The translations under genes and the position numbers were made by a program. A stretch of DNA of 64,000 bases from Symsagittifera roscoffensis (lineage: Eukaryota > Xenacoelomorpha > Acoela > Convolutidae). Numbering within the stretch: position 1 is the stretch's first letter; every line of letters starts with the position of its first letter. The stretch lies in contig NC_087062.1 in NCBI RefSeq assembly GCF_963678635.1, forward strand, positions 38,701,330 through 38,765,329. Reading direction: 5' to 3'. This document shows, in pieces, positions 31,101 to 44,871 of the stretch. The notes under the pieces were generated by a model that saw nothing but the letters and a program-made list of their open reading frames with translations, ran no database searches and was not told the DNA's origin.

Positions 31101-31910
31101 CGTCCACTTTTTAAATTTGTTGACTAGCAAATTCGTTGTAAGTAATGCTTATAAGAAAATGAACATCTTTTTGCTAGATTTTTCCAGCCTGGTCGCGGAA
31201 TCCCTGTAATGAAACGTTTCATTCTAGCTTCTGGCAAAGCAAATTATAAGCTTTCATTTTATTATTTTTTTCAGATGCCAACGTCAATGCAGACCATGCA
31301 CAAAGAAAACCATTCGGAGCACGACCGAGAGGAAATGAAGCCATGTACTTCTGCTCAGGCGAACGAAGTCGGAGGGGGCGGAGAGCCAAACGAGACTGAC
31401 AACGGATCAGTTCCTCCGCCGGCACTTGCAATTGAGGAAGAAAACAGTCAACCACCAAGACGAGTCTCACTCGGGGTCCAAGCTGCTGTTGACCGAAAAG
31501 AGTCGCAGCCAGTTTCCAGCAACAGCAGCCGAAGTGCGTCGCGAGACCCGAAGAATAAAGTAACCTTCACCCTTTTTGTAATTTCCACCTGTTTTCTTAT
31601 CTGTGTCTGTCCATTTCTGATATTCGAGAATCTCGTCTTTTTTCTCAAATGGGACCAGAGCAAACGGGAAGTTCAAGTTGGCAGAAAACTGACCCGAATT
31701 CTTTTCCTTCTCAACTTCGTGAGCAATCCGATCATCTACTTTGCGACTAGCCAGATTTTCCGAGAGAGATTGGGAGCGCTGTTGCGATTCGTGATTCCAG
31801 AGAGAGTTCAGAAACTGTTTGAGAAGAGACCGAGTCCAGCAGATCGTCAGTCGGTAACTCGCGCTACTACTCAAACCGGCCGTCCGAGTATCTTCTCTTC
31901 TCGCGTTTAA
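16810..31910 (+). CDS. Class A (rhodopsin-like) GPCR, 5'-incomplete, three visible exons
   Basis: Seven-helix receptor expected in the plasma membrane; ligand unknown. Joining 16810-17241 (gap collapsed), 30809-31034 and 31275-31910 gives 359 residues from TM2 to the stop. Visible marks are VVDLL with D2.50 (residue 3), N-R-W in place of DRY (54-56), TM4 (77-97), TM5 (113-134), C-V-C-P in TM6 (258-261) and NPIIY in TM7 (299-303). The third intracellular loop is about 108 residues and contains an RRVS site (210-213) of the PKA consensus type. The cysteine expected at 3.25, the tryptophan 4.50 and the proline 5.50 are absent, and extracellular loop 2 has no cysteine. The receptors for S1P, LPA, cannabinoids and melanocortins also lack C3.25 and P5.50, but that link is only suggestive. 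Introns are 13,567 and 240 bp. The exon for the N-terminus and TM1 was not found. Confidence 0.88.
16921..17120. other. 200-N assembly gap, probably spurious
   Basis: The 13 bases before the gap (GCTCCTGCACTTT, ending at 16920) are repeated immediately after it (17121-17133). This is typical of two contigs that overlap but were joined with a fixed-size gap. Open frames that translate through the Ns are not informative. Confidence 0.85.
17242..17777. other. Start of 13.6 kb GPCR intron, no feature recognised
   Basis: The first 90 bases are C-rich (many CCCC runs) and then revert to AT-rich sequence. No ORF or repeat boundary was recognised. Confidence 0.4.
17778..18262. repeat. Near-palindrome, arms ~200 bp, loop ~40 bp
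   Basis: The left arm (about 17800-18005: GCGTGATGCTAAAAATAT, GTGTAGCGTGTAGGGTGATGA, AATTGGCTTTAAAATTTAAT, TTCGCTAAGATAA, GTCTTGTGTTTTTTTT) recurs reversed at about 18040-18235 with few differences. The central loop is around CATTGGTGAATAAATAATG. Weaker symmetry extends to 17778 and 18262. The TGTAGCGTGTAGGGTGAT block also occurs in the Helitron-like copies, so the arms may be head-to-head diverged HINEs. No coding potential. Confidence 0.75.
18382..18805 (-). mobile_element. Diverged HINE copy
   Basis: Begins with AAGCCCTGAGTGTTCCGACTG (reversed 3' subterminal region). It continues with CCGCTTACATGTGCTATA, ATATCGCCCGTTAATTGTCTC, CCCATGTAACTTTGCAAAAA and AAATTGACTAAACAAAGAAT. Both termini are degraded. 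Confidence 0.55.
18846..19967 (+). repeat. 1.1 kb tandem duplication, unit 1
   Basis: Starts GTGTCAGTGGTAACATTCAGG, then GTTTTGCTCTGATACACTAGC, a variant HINE 3' end. It is followed by TACAACTAGTATAC, CAACACTGTACATC, TGAAATTGAAGCTCA and TGATTACCTATT blocks. From about 19180 it consists of degenerate units of roughly 80-90 bp (CAAGCTAT..GAAACTTTGAAATA..AGACCGAATCGG..GGCGAAAAA). The whole is repeated in the next 1.1 kb at an estimated 75-80% identity. Confidence 0.65.
19968..21010 (+). repeat. 1.1 kb tandem duplication, unit 2
   Basis: Same order as unit 1: GGCCAGTGCTAACATTCAGG, GATACACTAGCAGTCTTG, TACAACTGATATAC, CAACACAGTACATC, TGAAATTGAAGCTCA, TGATTGCCTATT, then the minisatellite. The first 200 bases are the best conserved; the minisatellite part has gained and lost subunits. 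Confidence 0.65.
21560..22060 (-). repeat. Inverted continuation of the degenerate ~85-bp minisatellite
   Basis: ACTTGAAATATTTCGAAATTTCATTGCTTGA, AGTTTTATAGCTGAAATAGCTTG and similar blocks are reverse complements of the units at 19180-20900. This places the array as a large imperfect inverted repeat around a spacer at about 20930-21550. Confidence 0.55.
22118..22151. repeat. (GA)n microsatellite
   Basis: GAGAGA run of about 34 bases with one interruption. It is flanked on both sides by similar TTGCTTGCTNGCATATAT blocks, suggesting a small tandem duplication. Confidence 0.8.
22816..23511. mobile_element. Foldback MITE with TA target duplication (mariner-like ends), 696 bp
   Basis: Starts CAGTGCTGATTTAAATTATC and ends GATAACTTAAATCAGCACTG, with TA immediately on each side (22814-22815 and 23512-23513). 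The arms are inverted copies over nearly the whole length (about 330 bases each, estimated 75% identity), meeting near 23160; matching inner blocks include ACTACTTGGTCGAT and CTACGTAGCC. There is no transposase frame. TA duplication and CAGTG-type ends suggest the Tc1/mariner superfamily. It is inserted in the minisatellite region of the GPCR intron. Confidence 0.85.
23530..23720 (-). repeat. Further inverted minisatellite units
   Basis: Blocks ACTTGAAATATTTTAAAGCTC and TCATCGTTTGAAAAGCTTG match the reversed ~85-bp unit seen at 21560-22060. They were separated from it by the 22816 MITE and intervening sequence. Confidence 0.5.
23721..24407. other. No gene supported
   Basis: Two overlapping short open frames (23917-24171 and 24116-24316, plus) lack recognisable domains or splice context and are treated as chance. 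Confidence 0.35.
24408..24917 (+). mobile_element. Full-length HINE copy
   Basis: 5' tip TGTTCCGACTTTCGATACGA with a near-perfect terminal hairpin (TTCCG..ACTTTCG-ATA-CGAAAGT..CGGAA). At the 3' end AGTCGGAA, the partial inverse of the 5' tip, is followed by the hairpin CAGGGCTTCGCCCTG and ATACGAGCAGTCTTG. It is flanked by T on both sides. The inverted repeats are asymmetric: terminal at 5', but about 35 bases inside the 3' end. This is the documented layout of Helentron-type non-autonomous elements. Confidence 0.85.
24918..25230. other. Spacer between two inverted HINE copies
   Basis: 313 bases of ordinary AT-rich sequence with no recognised feature. The two flanking elements are in opposite orientation with their 3' hairpin ends facing each other. 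Confidence 0.5.
25231..25858 (-). mobile_element. HINE copy with internal 97-bp tandem duplication
   Basis: Starts ACAAGACTGCTCGTATCAGG and ends GTCGGAACAA. It is longer than its relatives because the segment from AAATTTAAAATTTT.. to AGATTTCGCTCC occurs twice in a row (about 25330-25422 and 25423-25519) with almost no differences, so the duplication is recent. Confidence 0.85.
25940..26529 (-). mobile_element. HINE copy with small internal palindrome
   Basis: Starts ACAAGACTGTTCGTATATCAGG and ends near GAAGTCAGTACAAT. At about 26195-26245 it has AATTAGCTGCTTACGT..ACGTAAGCAGCTAATT, an inverted duplication of a family-internal block, and two more direct copies of TTAGCTGCTNACGTGTGTTAT around it. 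Confidence 0.75.
26530..27842. other. No gene supported
   Basis: A short direct repeat TTACGAGGATGCTRCTAGCTA occurs near 26610 and 26645. The remaining sequence shows no recognisable feature. Confidence 0.4.
28304..28374 (+). tRNA. tRNA-like sequence, probably pseudo-tRNA or SINE head
   Basis: About 71 bases with an A box (TGGTATAGTGGTTA), an anticodon arm with loop CTCAAAA (CAA if it were a tRNA, nominally leucine) and a B box (GGATCAAATCC). Pairing: the acceptor has two mismatches, the T arm has 4 of 5 pairs and the anticodon stem only 4 pairs. A leucine tRNA would need a long variable arm, which is absent. It therefore looks like a degenerate tRNA or the head of a tRNA-derived SINE within the AACCCC-flanked element. 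Confidence 0.45.
28764..29123 (-). CDS. FLYWCH-type zinc finger ORF (119 aa)
   Basis: Residues 2-52 follow the FLYWCH pattern: LVVSGHEYYLKR, a tryptophan and cysteine in NWNCSKY, a second cysteine in HKCRA, then QHNHD, giving a C2H2 zinc site. FLYWCH domains bind DNA or protein and are common in host proteins and at the N-terminus of Mutator-like transposases. The next part contains a near-identical 20-residue tandem repeat (DARLVLKNIKELSD twice), encoded by a 60-bp DNA duplication at about 28850-28950. The frame stops soon after. A second minus-strand frame (28622-28807) overlaps its end and might be a frameshifted continuation. It is either a truncated transposon gene or a small host gene. 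Confidence 0.6.
   Translation of the reverse strand: MLVVSGHEYYLKRKNKTTTNWNCSKYQTHKCRATAITEGENFIETRGQHNHDISTGKPDARLVLKNIKELSDSNTPTSDARLVLKNIKELSDTVILQWIASQYMESDCKFAKRRFRPKT
28849..28952. repeat. 60-bp tandem duplication inside the FLYWCH ORF
   Basis: TATCGCTTAGCTCCTTGATG followed by TTTTTCAAAACTAGTCGAGC occurs twice with 60-bp spacing and no differences seen. The period is a multiple of three, so the reading frame is kept. Confidence 0.8.
29745..30042 (-). mobile_element. Diverged HINE 5' part
   Basis: CCGCACGCCATATAAGGTGATAG, ATTTCTAAGCCGGGTTACTTC, GTTTCCGCGTTACAG, CCAACCCGAGCTCAAGTATT and terminal GCCGGAACAA in reversed family order. Confidence 0.65.
30070..30578 (-). mobile_element. Diverged HINE copy with 44-bp tandem duplication
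   Basis: Starts AACAAGAGTGCTCGTATCAAGG and ends near CCCTTTGTTCGAATGTCGG. Near its end the block AGCCATCAGATGCATTGAG..CCCCGATCATAAA is present twice in tandem (about 30453-30497 and 30498-30542). It lies about 230 bases upstream of the second GPCR exon. Confidence 0.65.
30809..31034 (+). CDS. GPCR exon: TM4-TM5
   Basis: Acceptor CGCCATTTTTTAG precedes 30809, and donor CCG|GTTAGT follows 31034. The first base completes the split lysine codon; 75 codons follow, ending in phase 0. Hydrophobic segments VLLGIFGVSVVQGAVCF and MVYNILVITALAIMFYSYF are TM4 and TM5. Tyrosines in the latter fit Y5.58; there is no TM5 proline. The exon is visibly GC-richer than the flanking introns. Confidence 0.85.
31275..31910 (+). 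CDS. GPCR terminal exon: loop 3, TM6, TM7, tail
   Basis: Acceptor TTTTTTTCAG precedes 31275; the exon is in phase 0 and ends at TAA (31908-31910). It encodes 211 residues: a polar loop of about 95 residues (acidic, Ser-rich, with a GGGG stretch and RRVS), TM6 with CVCPF, a short KWDQSKREV loop, TM7 with SNPIIYF, helix 8 starting IFRERLGALLRF, and a basic Ser/Thr-rich tail. The open frame extends upstream to an ATG at 31209, but that part lies in the intron. Confidence 0.88.
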   Translation: MPTSMQTMHKENHSEHDREEMKPCTSAQANEVGGGGEPNETDNGSVPPPALAIEEENSQPPRRVSLGVQAAVDRKESQPVSSNSSRSASRDPKNKVTFTLFVISTCFLICVCPFLIFENLVFFLKWDQSKREVQVGRKLTRILFLLNFVSNPIIYFATSQIFRERLGALLRFVIPERVQKLFEKRPSPADRQSVTRATTQTGRPSIFSSRV

Positions 31911-34082
31911 TGAGGACAAAACTTTGCGTTTAGTACCGCTTTATGCAAAAGTTCCATATTACACTTTTTAGGAGTCGTATTTAACAGAAAAACAACAACA
32001 GAAAAAAAAATTTGGCAAAATCTTGAAAGTAGAGAAAAAGGATCTGATTCAAACTGATGGTTTTTATAGCAAAAATCATGCTCTGTTTTAAGTTTGTGGC
32101 TTTCAAGCGCCAGGCAGATCCTGATATAGCCAAACGCTGTTTTTTAAGCCCTTCGTATCTTTCATTCTACGTGTAACTCTATTCTATTGCAGCTCAAAGA
32201 ATTTTAATTTCAATGTATGTATTAAACAGCCGTGTAATAATCCAGATTTGTAGACTTAATTTTGAAATTTAATTATTTGAAGCTAAAGTTTTTTTTTTTA
32301 ATCAACTGACATTGCACAAACAGATAATTTCTGAAATACCAAGATTCATAATTAAATAATAATTTCAATTGTAGAGGAGCCTTTGTGAAATCGTGCTTTT
32401 TCTGCCAATTTTCAAAAAAAAGAGCTATGCTGCTAGGTCAGTGATAAAGTTTTGCTGAACTTTTTTTTCGATTAACTAATTGTAATCCTCATCAGCAGGG
32501 TTGTTAAGGTCAGGCAACTGAGCGAATGCATTAAACTAAAATGGCACCCGTTTTTAACTTAGCGTTGCATCACTTGAAATATATGGTGCGGTTTGACCTT
32601 GAAACATCTTGATAAAAAATATCAAAATATCATCGAATAGCCAATTGTGATTATTTAAGTTCAATTACAAAAACGGATGGAGAGCGCCATTGAAGTGACG
32701 ATAGTTTCCGCTTCTCAGTCGAAAGTTTGGTGGTGCGAAACACAACGATTCCGATGCTTAGCGGTGAAGCAGCATTCCACAGCCCAAAACCAGCAAAAAA
32801 AACTAAGTTCTCTATTAAAGACACACCAGCAGTTCTCCCATATGAACAGTAGAGCTCGCATGTTGGCTCTTTTTCTCGTGGATAAATCAAAAATTGTAAC
32901 CATAAATCTCACATAAAACATCCTTGCTATACAGACGATCATGAAATATAGAAAAAAAAGATATAGGCAGCAGAAAGGTAACAGAATTCACTCAATGAAA
33001 GGGGATCAACGGACACTGCCTTAGAAAAAGAATTGTCATTCTCTTATCTTATCTGATTTGACCGAGTGTCAGTTTTTATATCCTTCAAACTCACCAATCT
33101 AGTTCACACATGCATACCTCTAAATTAAAACTAGATTTCCGACTCCCATTCTCTTTTTTTTTTACCCCTGGCAGTGTTTCTCATCACAAAAACTTTTTTC
33201 TCGTCGATATCATGAACCTATTATGTAATTTTACAATATTACAGTCAAGTAAACTTCTAAAATGGTGATGAGCGTCTGCAAGAACTGATTGGTTGACGAA
33301 GTAAAACTCGAAATATAGAATTATACCCTTGAACAAATTTTGTTCTGTGACTGGGTTTAAATTTATTTGTAATTTGAAACTAATCTGACCGTGTTGAAAA
33401 AGAAAGTGAAATGAATTTCACTCCAGATTGATTGAGTACAGTTTTTTTTTCCACGCTTTTTGTACTAATCCAATTGAAATTGAACCCACGTAGGGTATAA
33501 AATTACCTGAAGGAGTGAAAAAGAACGAGGAAACTTTCAATCCAATTGAACAATTTCAAATTAGTTGCATTAAATCATCAGCGGGCAAAATGAAGGATCT
33601 CCTTCAAATTGAGACTTAGAAATAGTACAAATCTCATTAATCAATAATTTTTATGTTTCAACTTTCTTTCCAAAAAAGAGAGTACTCTTAGAACTGTGAT
33701 TACGTTTGTCTGCGTTTTAAAATGACTGGTCCTTAAGTTATTTATTTTAAACAATTTCTCAGATTTTTTTTGTTCTTGCAGTAGGAAAAAAGTATTTCAA
33801 GTATTTTAAGGGAGATTAAGTTCCCTTTCTGGGAATTTTGCATTCTATGGCAAACGCACTCTGGGAAAACTTTTTTTTAAACTATATAAATTGTAAGATA
33901 ATATCCAATTTAATCCTCTATAAACGTCTACAAGATTCTATTTCAGATTATTTTGCAATAGCTATTCGTTCAATTTTTGCCATATGAAATTTTGGATGGA
34001 ACAAACTTGAATCAAATAGCTCGCCTCACATTGATTTGAGAAGAATTCTCAGGCGGAATAATTTCCTGCTAATATAACCCGC
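31911..34082. other. 3' flank of the GPCR gene; no further gene supported
   Basis: Overlapping open frames on both strands at 32651-32942 are without recognisable domains. The rest is AT-rich unique sequence. Confidence 0.4.
32221..32226 (+). terminator. Candidate poly(A) signal (ATTAAA) for the GPCR gene
   Basis: ATTAAA lies about 310 bases after the stop codon. It is the first common variant hexamer I noticed, but AT-rich sequence makes chance occurrence likely. Confidence 0.2.
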
Positions 34083-34235
34083 TTGAAAATTACGCGCGAA
34101 TCAATAATACAAAATTTCACACCCAAATAACTATGCAAAAACTGAATTGAAATTAAACCGTTTGAAAAAAAAAGAGGAAACTACACGCGAATCAATCATA
34201 CCAAAATTCACACCTGAATAGCTATGCAAAAAATG
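34083..34235. repeat. Two-unit tandem repeat, ~90-bp period
   Basis: TACGCGCGAATCAATAATAC followed by TTCACACCCAAATAACTATGC near 34091 recurs as TACACGCGAATCAATCATAC..TTCACACCTGAATAGCTATGC near 34182. Confidence 0.65.
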
Positions 34236-34815
34236 GTTGCACGTTAAATATCTTCCAATCTTCAAATCAAAACAACTCCCGTACCCAACGGAAGCTGTTT
34301 TTCAAGATAGAAGTTTTTATAGATTATCTAGCCTAGTTTTCCCGTATTTTATGTGCAGAAATGATCTATTTCTTTTCTAGTTTAAAAATAAACAGTTTCT
34401 AAAATTAAATACCAAAAAATCAGTCCACTGCTCAACCGCAACGAGATATATTTGCTTCGAGTATACACAGTAACAGTAGCAACACAGTGCAAACTAAATA
34501 CTAAAAAGCTAGCACATCCAGCTAGAAAACAGAAGGTCTGAGGTTCCAGCAACACCATGAGAATTTTTCCTAGCTAGAAATAGCTCAGATTTAGCTAATT
34601 TCTGACCGGAATTAAGATGAGAAATAATGAATTTAAAGAAACTCCCTGCTTTACTTAAACATTTCGAAAAGAATTTTTGGGCAGAAGTTAGATTATATAC
34701 AAAGTATTTCAGGCCTGAAACAAAAAAATTTACTCGGTACGGGCTATATCTCTCAAGCTGAAGAAAAGTTCCGAAAAAACTTGCGAAAAATATAAATGAA
34801 ACATTTCTGAAGAAT

Positions 34816-35530
34816 AACAAGACTGCTCGCATCAGGGCGAAGCTCCGAATGATCCGAAAGCTTTTTAAGGTTTATGGAGCAGTAATAACTTTAAAAAAAA
34901 AACAATTGTATTAAAATAAAATGATTTTTTTTTCTAAAATTTGAGAATTTTTGTGAAAGTCATAACCCCACACGCCAAATAAAATCATCCTCCCACAAGC
35001 CTTTTTTGTAAAAATCCTTCCCTCACACGCTAGGAAAACATTTAGGGCGAAGCCTTGAAAGTTCTGAATGCCTTTAGAGGTTTATAGAGCAGTAAAAACT
35101 ATAAAAAAAAATTGAACATCAAGAAAAAAAAAAGAAAAAAAAATCTAAGAATGTTTGAGATTTTTTGTGAGAATTATCCCCTTACACGCCATAAAGATAG
35201 ATAGGTAGATAGTGTACAGAAGGATAGATTTTGCTCCTTGTAACAAATCAATTATGGCAAACAAGCTTCCTTCAACCAGTTTGGAACAATTTCTATGACG
35301 GAATAAATCTCTGCTTACGCGTTAATAGCGCAAAAAATATCGAGCGTTAGTTGTCCCAAATCAAATTGGCCAAAATGGCAATCTTTATAACCCCATAACT
35401 TTACGAAAAATCATCAAAAGTAAAATACATTTTTAAATTTAAGCTTCGGACAACAATAGCTTTTGAATGATAAAAAAAATTGTCTGAAGAGAAAACCCAA
35501 CTCGAGCACAAATATTCCGTTACTTCAAGC
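34816..35530 (-). mobile_element. HINE copy with partial internal duplication
   Basis: Starts AACAAGACTGCTCGCATCAGG. The 3' half (GGCGAAGC..TTTATAGAGCAGTAA through the CCACACGCC block) is repeated from about 35042. The remainder is a full minus-strand interior ending CACAAATATTCCGTTACTTC; the last 20 bases of the terminus are lost. Total about 715 bases. Confidence 0.75.
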
Positions 35531-36106
35531 ACCAATAGTTGATCGTTCTTTGAAAATCGAAAAACAAAAAACATGCTTGTTTTCAATAAATTTTGATCAA
35601 TTATGATAATAATTGATAATAAAAATTTGCCTGAAGCTTCTTGCTGCAAAAATTGCTTAACTTTTCACAAAGTAAGTGTATATGATTTTTGCTCCTCTGA
35701 ATGAGTCTCTGAGATATCAAAAATCTATTCACAAATCGACAAATCAAAAAATAAACTTTAGCCAATAAAGCTATCAAAACTTTGAGCTAAACGTTTTAAT
35801 TTATAAAAGGCAACAAAAAACGACCTGTTCAAATTCTTTGGAAATCCTCAGACTTAACCAAATTTTTTTAAGAAACAGCTTTTAAAGCAACCATAATAAA
35901 ACGCCCGACTAGCATACAAAACTGGATACATTTTGTTACCTGTAATGATTTTTCATGAAGTGCCGGGAATTCGATTTACCTCTGTTTGCTTAAATGAAAA
36001 ACATGTATATTGTAATTTTCATTAACCCCTACAAACGCGACAGAAAATGTAAAAAACAAAATCCGAAAAAATGTAAACATATGCCAGGTTTATCCAACAT
36101 ATATAT
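35531..36106. other. No gene supported
   Basis: AT-rich sequence without recognised features. Confidence 0.4.
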
Positions 36107-36527
36107 CAGGGGCGGATTTATGGGGGTGGGCGGGGTTTGGCGGACGCCCTTTCCTCAGCCATTCGACAACCTACCGACCCACAGGGTCTCCCCTTGGTAC
36201 TATTTTGAGATATCCGTTTTTGGCTGACGAATACTAAAAGTCTTCTAAAGGCACCTTCGGCGCCCATATATACTACTTTTGAGGGGGAGCGCGCGCAAAA
36301 AACGCATTTTTTTTAATCAAAATTTTCAAAAAAGTGCCTAAAACGCCTTTTTGGCCTGTTTTTTCAATATTTTGTCTGCAGAGCAGAAATTTGACTAAAA
36401 TAGGGTCTTTTTAGTAAAAGAGAGCTCGGAAAATCAGTTTGGTTGACCTACAAAAAAAAAGTCGACCAATTTTCCGAAAAAATCTTGAAAATCCGCCCCC
36501 CTCGAGAAACTCCTAGATCCGCCCCTG
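36107..36527 (+). mobile_element. hAT-type MITE, 421 bp, with 8-bp target duplication
   Basis: Terminal inverted repeats CAGGGGCGGATTTA / TAGATCCGCCCCTG, flanked on both sides by ATATATAT (36099-36106 and 36528-36535). An 8-bp duplication and CAG..CTG termini are typical of hAT. The interior has no transposase. The duplication lies in an AT microsatellite, so by itself it is weaker proof than at 61531. Confidence 0.85.
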
Positions 36528-36563
<36 letters not shown>

Positions 36564-36564
36564 G
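36528..36564. repeat. (AT)n microsatellite
   Basis: TATATA run interrupted by one G, directly abutting the hAT MITE. It creates artefactual Tyr-Ile repeat frames on both strands. Confidence 0.85.
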
Positions 36565-37924
36565 CACCATTTGTTTTAACTTCAGACACCCTGAAAACAT
36601 CAAAAGACTTAAAGCATTCCCTGGTCCGAACAAAATTGTTTAGTTTTATATAATGATACAATTCTTGTGATAAAAATTATTGCATCGGTTCGGTAGCTGG
36701 TAATATTTGTTCGTCACGTTAGCGTTTTTCTAAGAGGATTTAAAAACGAAGTTTGCACCAATAGAAATGACTTTTGCTTATCTTCTTTATATCTTTTCAA
36801 TTGTTCAATTGTCAAGTTTTTCTTGTTGAGTTTTTGATCAGCGATCAATCAGAGCTGCTTCTTGTTACCACCAAGTCACCCATTTAGAAAAATTATTGCA
36901 CATGTTGGGTATTCGACTACTTCATAAAAGTATCGTAATTGTCAAATATTTCATCAACTATTGTGGTTTTGGAATCAGAAAAAAAAATACTATTCTGTTA
37001 AGAAAAACTTGTCTCAAATTTTACATTTTTAGACAAAAAACAGAGAAGATTATATAACACTGCGCTCCTTATATGAACTCTTTAGAAAATTGTAGCACAT
37101 AATAACCCATTTTTGCGGTTTTCTACCTAAAAAGTTCCCTATTACGGACAAAAAAAAACAGACAAAGAATATAATAGGGTTGACAAAACAAAAAAAAATC
37201 GTCTTTTTTTTTCCAAATTTGAGTTAGAACAAAAACCGATTAACTTTGCACAAAAACCGATTACTCATGTTTGCGCCCATGCATCTACTGATGCTCGTAA
37301 TGTTAGAGATCAAGGCAACTGCTTTGCTTTTTTTTAAATATAACTTTAGAAGTTTTTTTAAAGATTTGCCTCACATAAAACAATTTTCAAAAAACTTGGA
37401 ACAAATTATAAAACTTGTATAAACTAGGCGATAAAAATTGTTGCTTATCACTATCTTAGTTGCACTCTAGCGTGTTTTTGCAGAGCGTTCTAACTTTTTT
37501 TATACCGGGTAAACGAAAATAATAGTCTCAAAACGAAACATTATTGCAGTTTTTGTGTTATTCTTGAACAATTTTAGTATTTATTCAATTTACTGCAGCG
37601 TAGGGGTTCAATCCTAGTTTCCAGTATAGAAAAAAATCAATCAGAATGAAATGACTTTGAAAAAAAATTAACTATCCCAACACGCAATGTCAGCAAAAAA
37701 TTATTTTTTTGGATCGATTAACCAATAACTTGGACCAATAAGCTTGCCTGAAAAAAAATCGGAAGCATTTCACAAAAAAAAAGTACATGATTTCACCTCA
37801 CTGCCTATCTGTTAACATAACATTAGGATGATTATCTGAAATAGCGAAACAATTTCAAACCCCATACGCGAAAAGTTGAGCCCATAAAAAAGTCGCTTGT
37901 TATTTTACAGCAATTGTGAGATGA
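36565..37924. other. No gene supported
   Basis: AT-rich sequence; only a short direct repeat ACAAAAACCGATTA near 37231 and 37249 stands out. Confidence 0.4.
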
Positions 37925-38050
37925 TTAGAATGGGGATTGCTACCAAAAGATTCAAATGGTTTTCGTCACAATTGGTAACACCCAACCGTAGGATGGGGAT
38001 TGCTACCAAACGATTCATGTGGGTTTTGTCACACAAATGGTAACACTCAG
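37925..38050. repeat. Two-unit tandem repeat, ~60-bp period
   Basis: TGGGGATTGCTACCAAA..GATTCA..TGG..TTTTNGTCACA..TGGTAACAC occurs near 37931 and again near 37994 with minor differences. Confidence 0.7.
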
Positions 38051-38512
38051 GCTTCTACTCTCAAATTTCCGTAACACTATTTCCGGCAGACGGTTTACCT
38101 GCCATTCATCAATATCGTGATGTCACACCTTCAGTAACGATTATTAGCAGCTGCAGCGTGCTTTTTTGAAGCAAGCAGACCCTTTTTTCTATGAATTGCG
38201 GATGGTGCGGCAGTTTAAAAATTGTATTTATAATAAACTATTGTTTCGAAATTCTACCAGATGGCAACCTCGGGAGCGTGATCTGGAGTAAAGCCAGCTA
38301 CTGTTATTTTTTTTTCTAGATGTCGAAGATGCTTTTCGTGTACGCGCCGAAGCAGAATGGAGGTGTCTTCTCTCTAAGAATTTGCGCTGCCAAGTGGTCC
38401 TTTTTCCAGCTTGCAATTGCTAAATAAATAGCCCTGGTGATCTAATATAAAGGAAGATCGCGCATCAGTAATGGCTTCGGCGCACAACCACAAAGACTTT
38501 AAATTTGGCTCA

Positions 38513-38806
38513 GGGGCAGATTTTCAAAAAAAAAACATTTAGGTCGACCTTTTTTTAGGTCGGCCAAATTGATTTTCCGAGCTCTACCAAAGTACAAAAA
38601 AGACCCTGTTTTGGCCAAAATTTCTGCGCCGCAGGGGAAATATTGAAAAAACAGGCCGAATTGCGTTTTTTCGGCGCGCACTACCCACTCAAAATTAGTA
38701 TAAATTGGCGCCAGAAAAATTTTGGGGTCCGTCAGCCAAAAATGGATATCTCAAATTAGTTCAAAGGGGACCCTTTGGGTCGGCAGGGGGTCGAATCCCT
38801 GAATTT
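38513..38806 (-). mobile_element. Truncated hAT MITE
   Basis: Starts CAGGGGCAGATTTTCAAAA and runs through AGGTCGGCCAAATTGATTTTC, AGCTCTACCAAAGTAC, TTGGCGCCAGAAAAATTTTGG and GGGACCCTTTGGGTCGGCAG. This is the reverse of the 61531 element. The other terminal repeat is missing. Confidence 0.75.
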
Positions 38807-39929
38807 GGTCTGAATTTGACCTCGTATGACTTCTTCGAGATTTCTGAATTTGCGCTTATACAAAGCATCCGAATACTGAGATTGGGATCAATTTAACCTC
38901 ATACCTTCAATTCAGATGATCCTAGACGGGACCTTCAATCACCGCGTTTGTCTTAGATTAAACTTGCTGTGTTTAAAATGCTCGATTCTGTTCTAAGTTA
39001 CAATATTAAGCAAATCAAAGTCAACGTCCCCCCCCCCTTTGAATTGATTTGGAGATGTGAGGTTATTGTTCTCTGATTTCCTTCCCCCTCGGTGGTCGGG
39101 GATCAAGATTAGGTATGGGAATCACCGTCAGGTCTCCCACTGACATGATCAATCTTGTCTTATATAAATTGATCGTCGTTTTGATCAGCTATAAAAAAGA
39201 CTTCTTTTTAAACAAAACGGTGTATGTTCTAACTTAGAATTTTTAAAGCATATAGAAGCCACAATAGAAAGGCACTTGGAACATAATTTGTACAGTATTG
39301 AAGCAGTCAAGCCAATTGTAGGATTTAGTGCTACTCATAAAATTTATTATCATTTCTGTTAGAAGTTCAACAATTCAAGGTGATGTGTAATTTATATCAT
39401 AGTTTTCCAAGAAATTCAATAAATTCGAATTCAAATTTAATTACAGCATTAATGTTTTCGTACAATTTGAAGTATTGGAATTTATCTTGCATTCAGCAGA
39501 TTTTACTGCGTGGAAGCATTTCGCGGAATAGTGATAGGAAAGTTTAGATTAAGGAAAAGCTCTGTGACGACAAAAGTTTGTTTAGTAAACAATTTGTTTT
39601 TTTTTGTCGCTGAAGGTGGGAAATAAAGATGTCTCGGGAGAAAACAAATTAAAGTAACTGTTTTGTGAAATAGTGCTGAAAGGCAGTTTTGAAAGGCATT
39701 TGCAAGTAAGCAGCAATCAACTTATAGTTATATAATTAATTTCAGTCCAATATTTAAAATAAGCGCATCGAAAACAATTTCTATAATATCAGTGAAGTAA
39801 TCTGCTATATTAAACCATGTTATCAAAAATTTGTATAAAAAATAAAGCTAGAAAACGTTGAAAAAAGCGTCAAGTCTTGTTTTTATCAAGTTTATAGTAG
39901 TTTCTAAAGCAAAAATCTTTGATTCCGTT
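38807..39929. other. 3' flank of the Klf gene
   Basis: Expected to contain the 3' UTR of the minus-strand zinc-finger gene. AATAAA on the minus strand (TTTATT at 39353-39358) is a candidate poly(A) signal about 570 bases after the stop. No other feature is seen. Confidence 0.35.

Positions 39930-44871
<4,942 letters not shown>

Noticed and set aside
31219-31919. Minus-strand frames of 71-150 codons opposite the GPCR terminal exon
   Set aside because: Antisense of a well-supported exon with splice sites and TM motifs; their products have no domains.
36434-36661. Frames encoding Tyr-Ile repeats
   Set aside because: Produced by the (AT)n microsatellite and the hAT MITE end.
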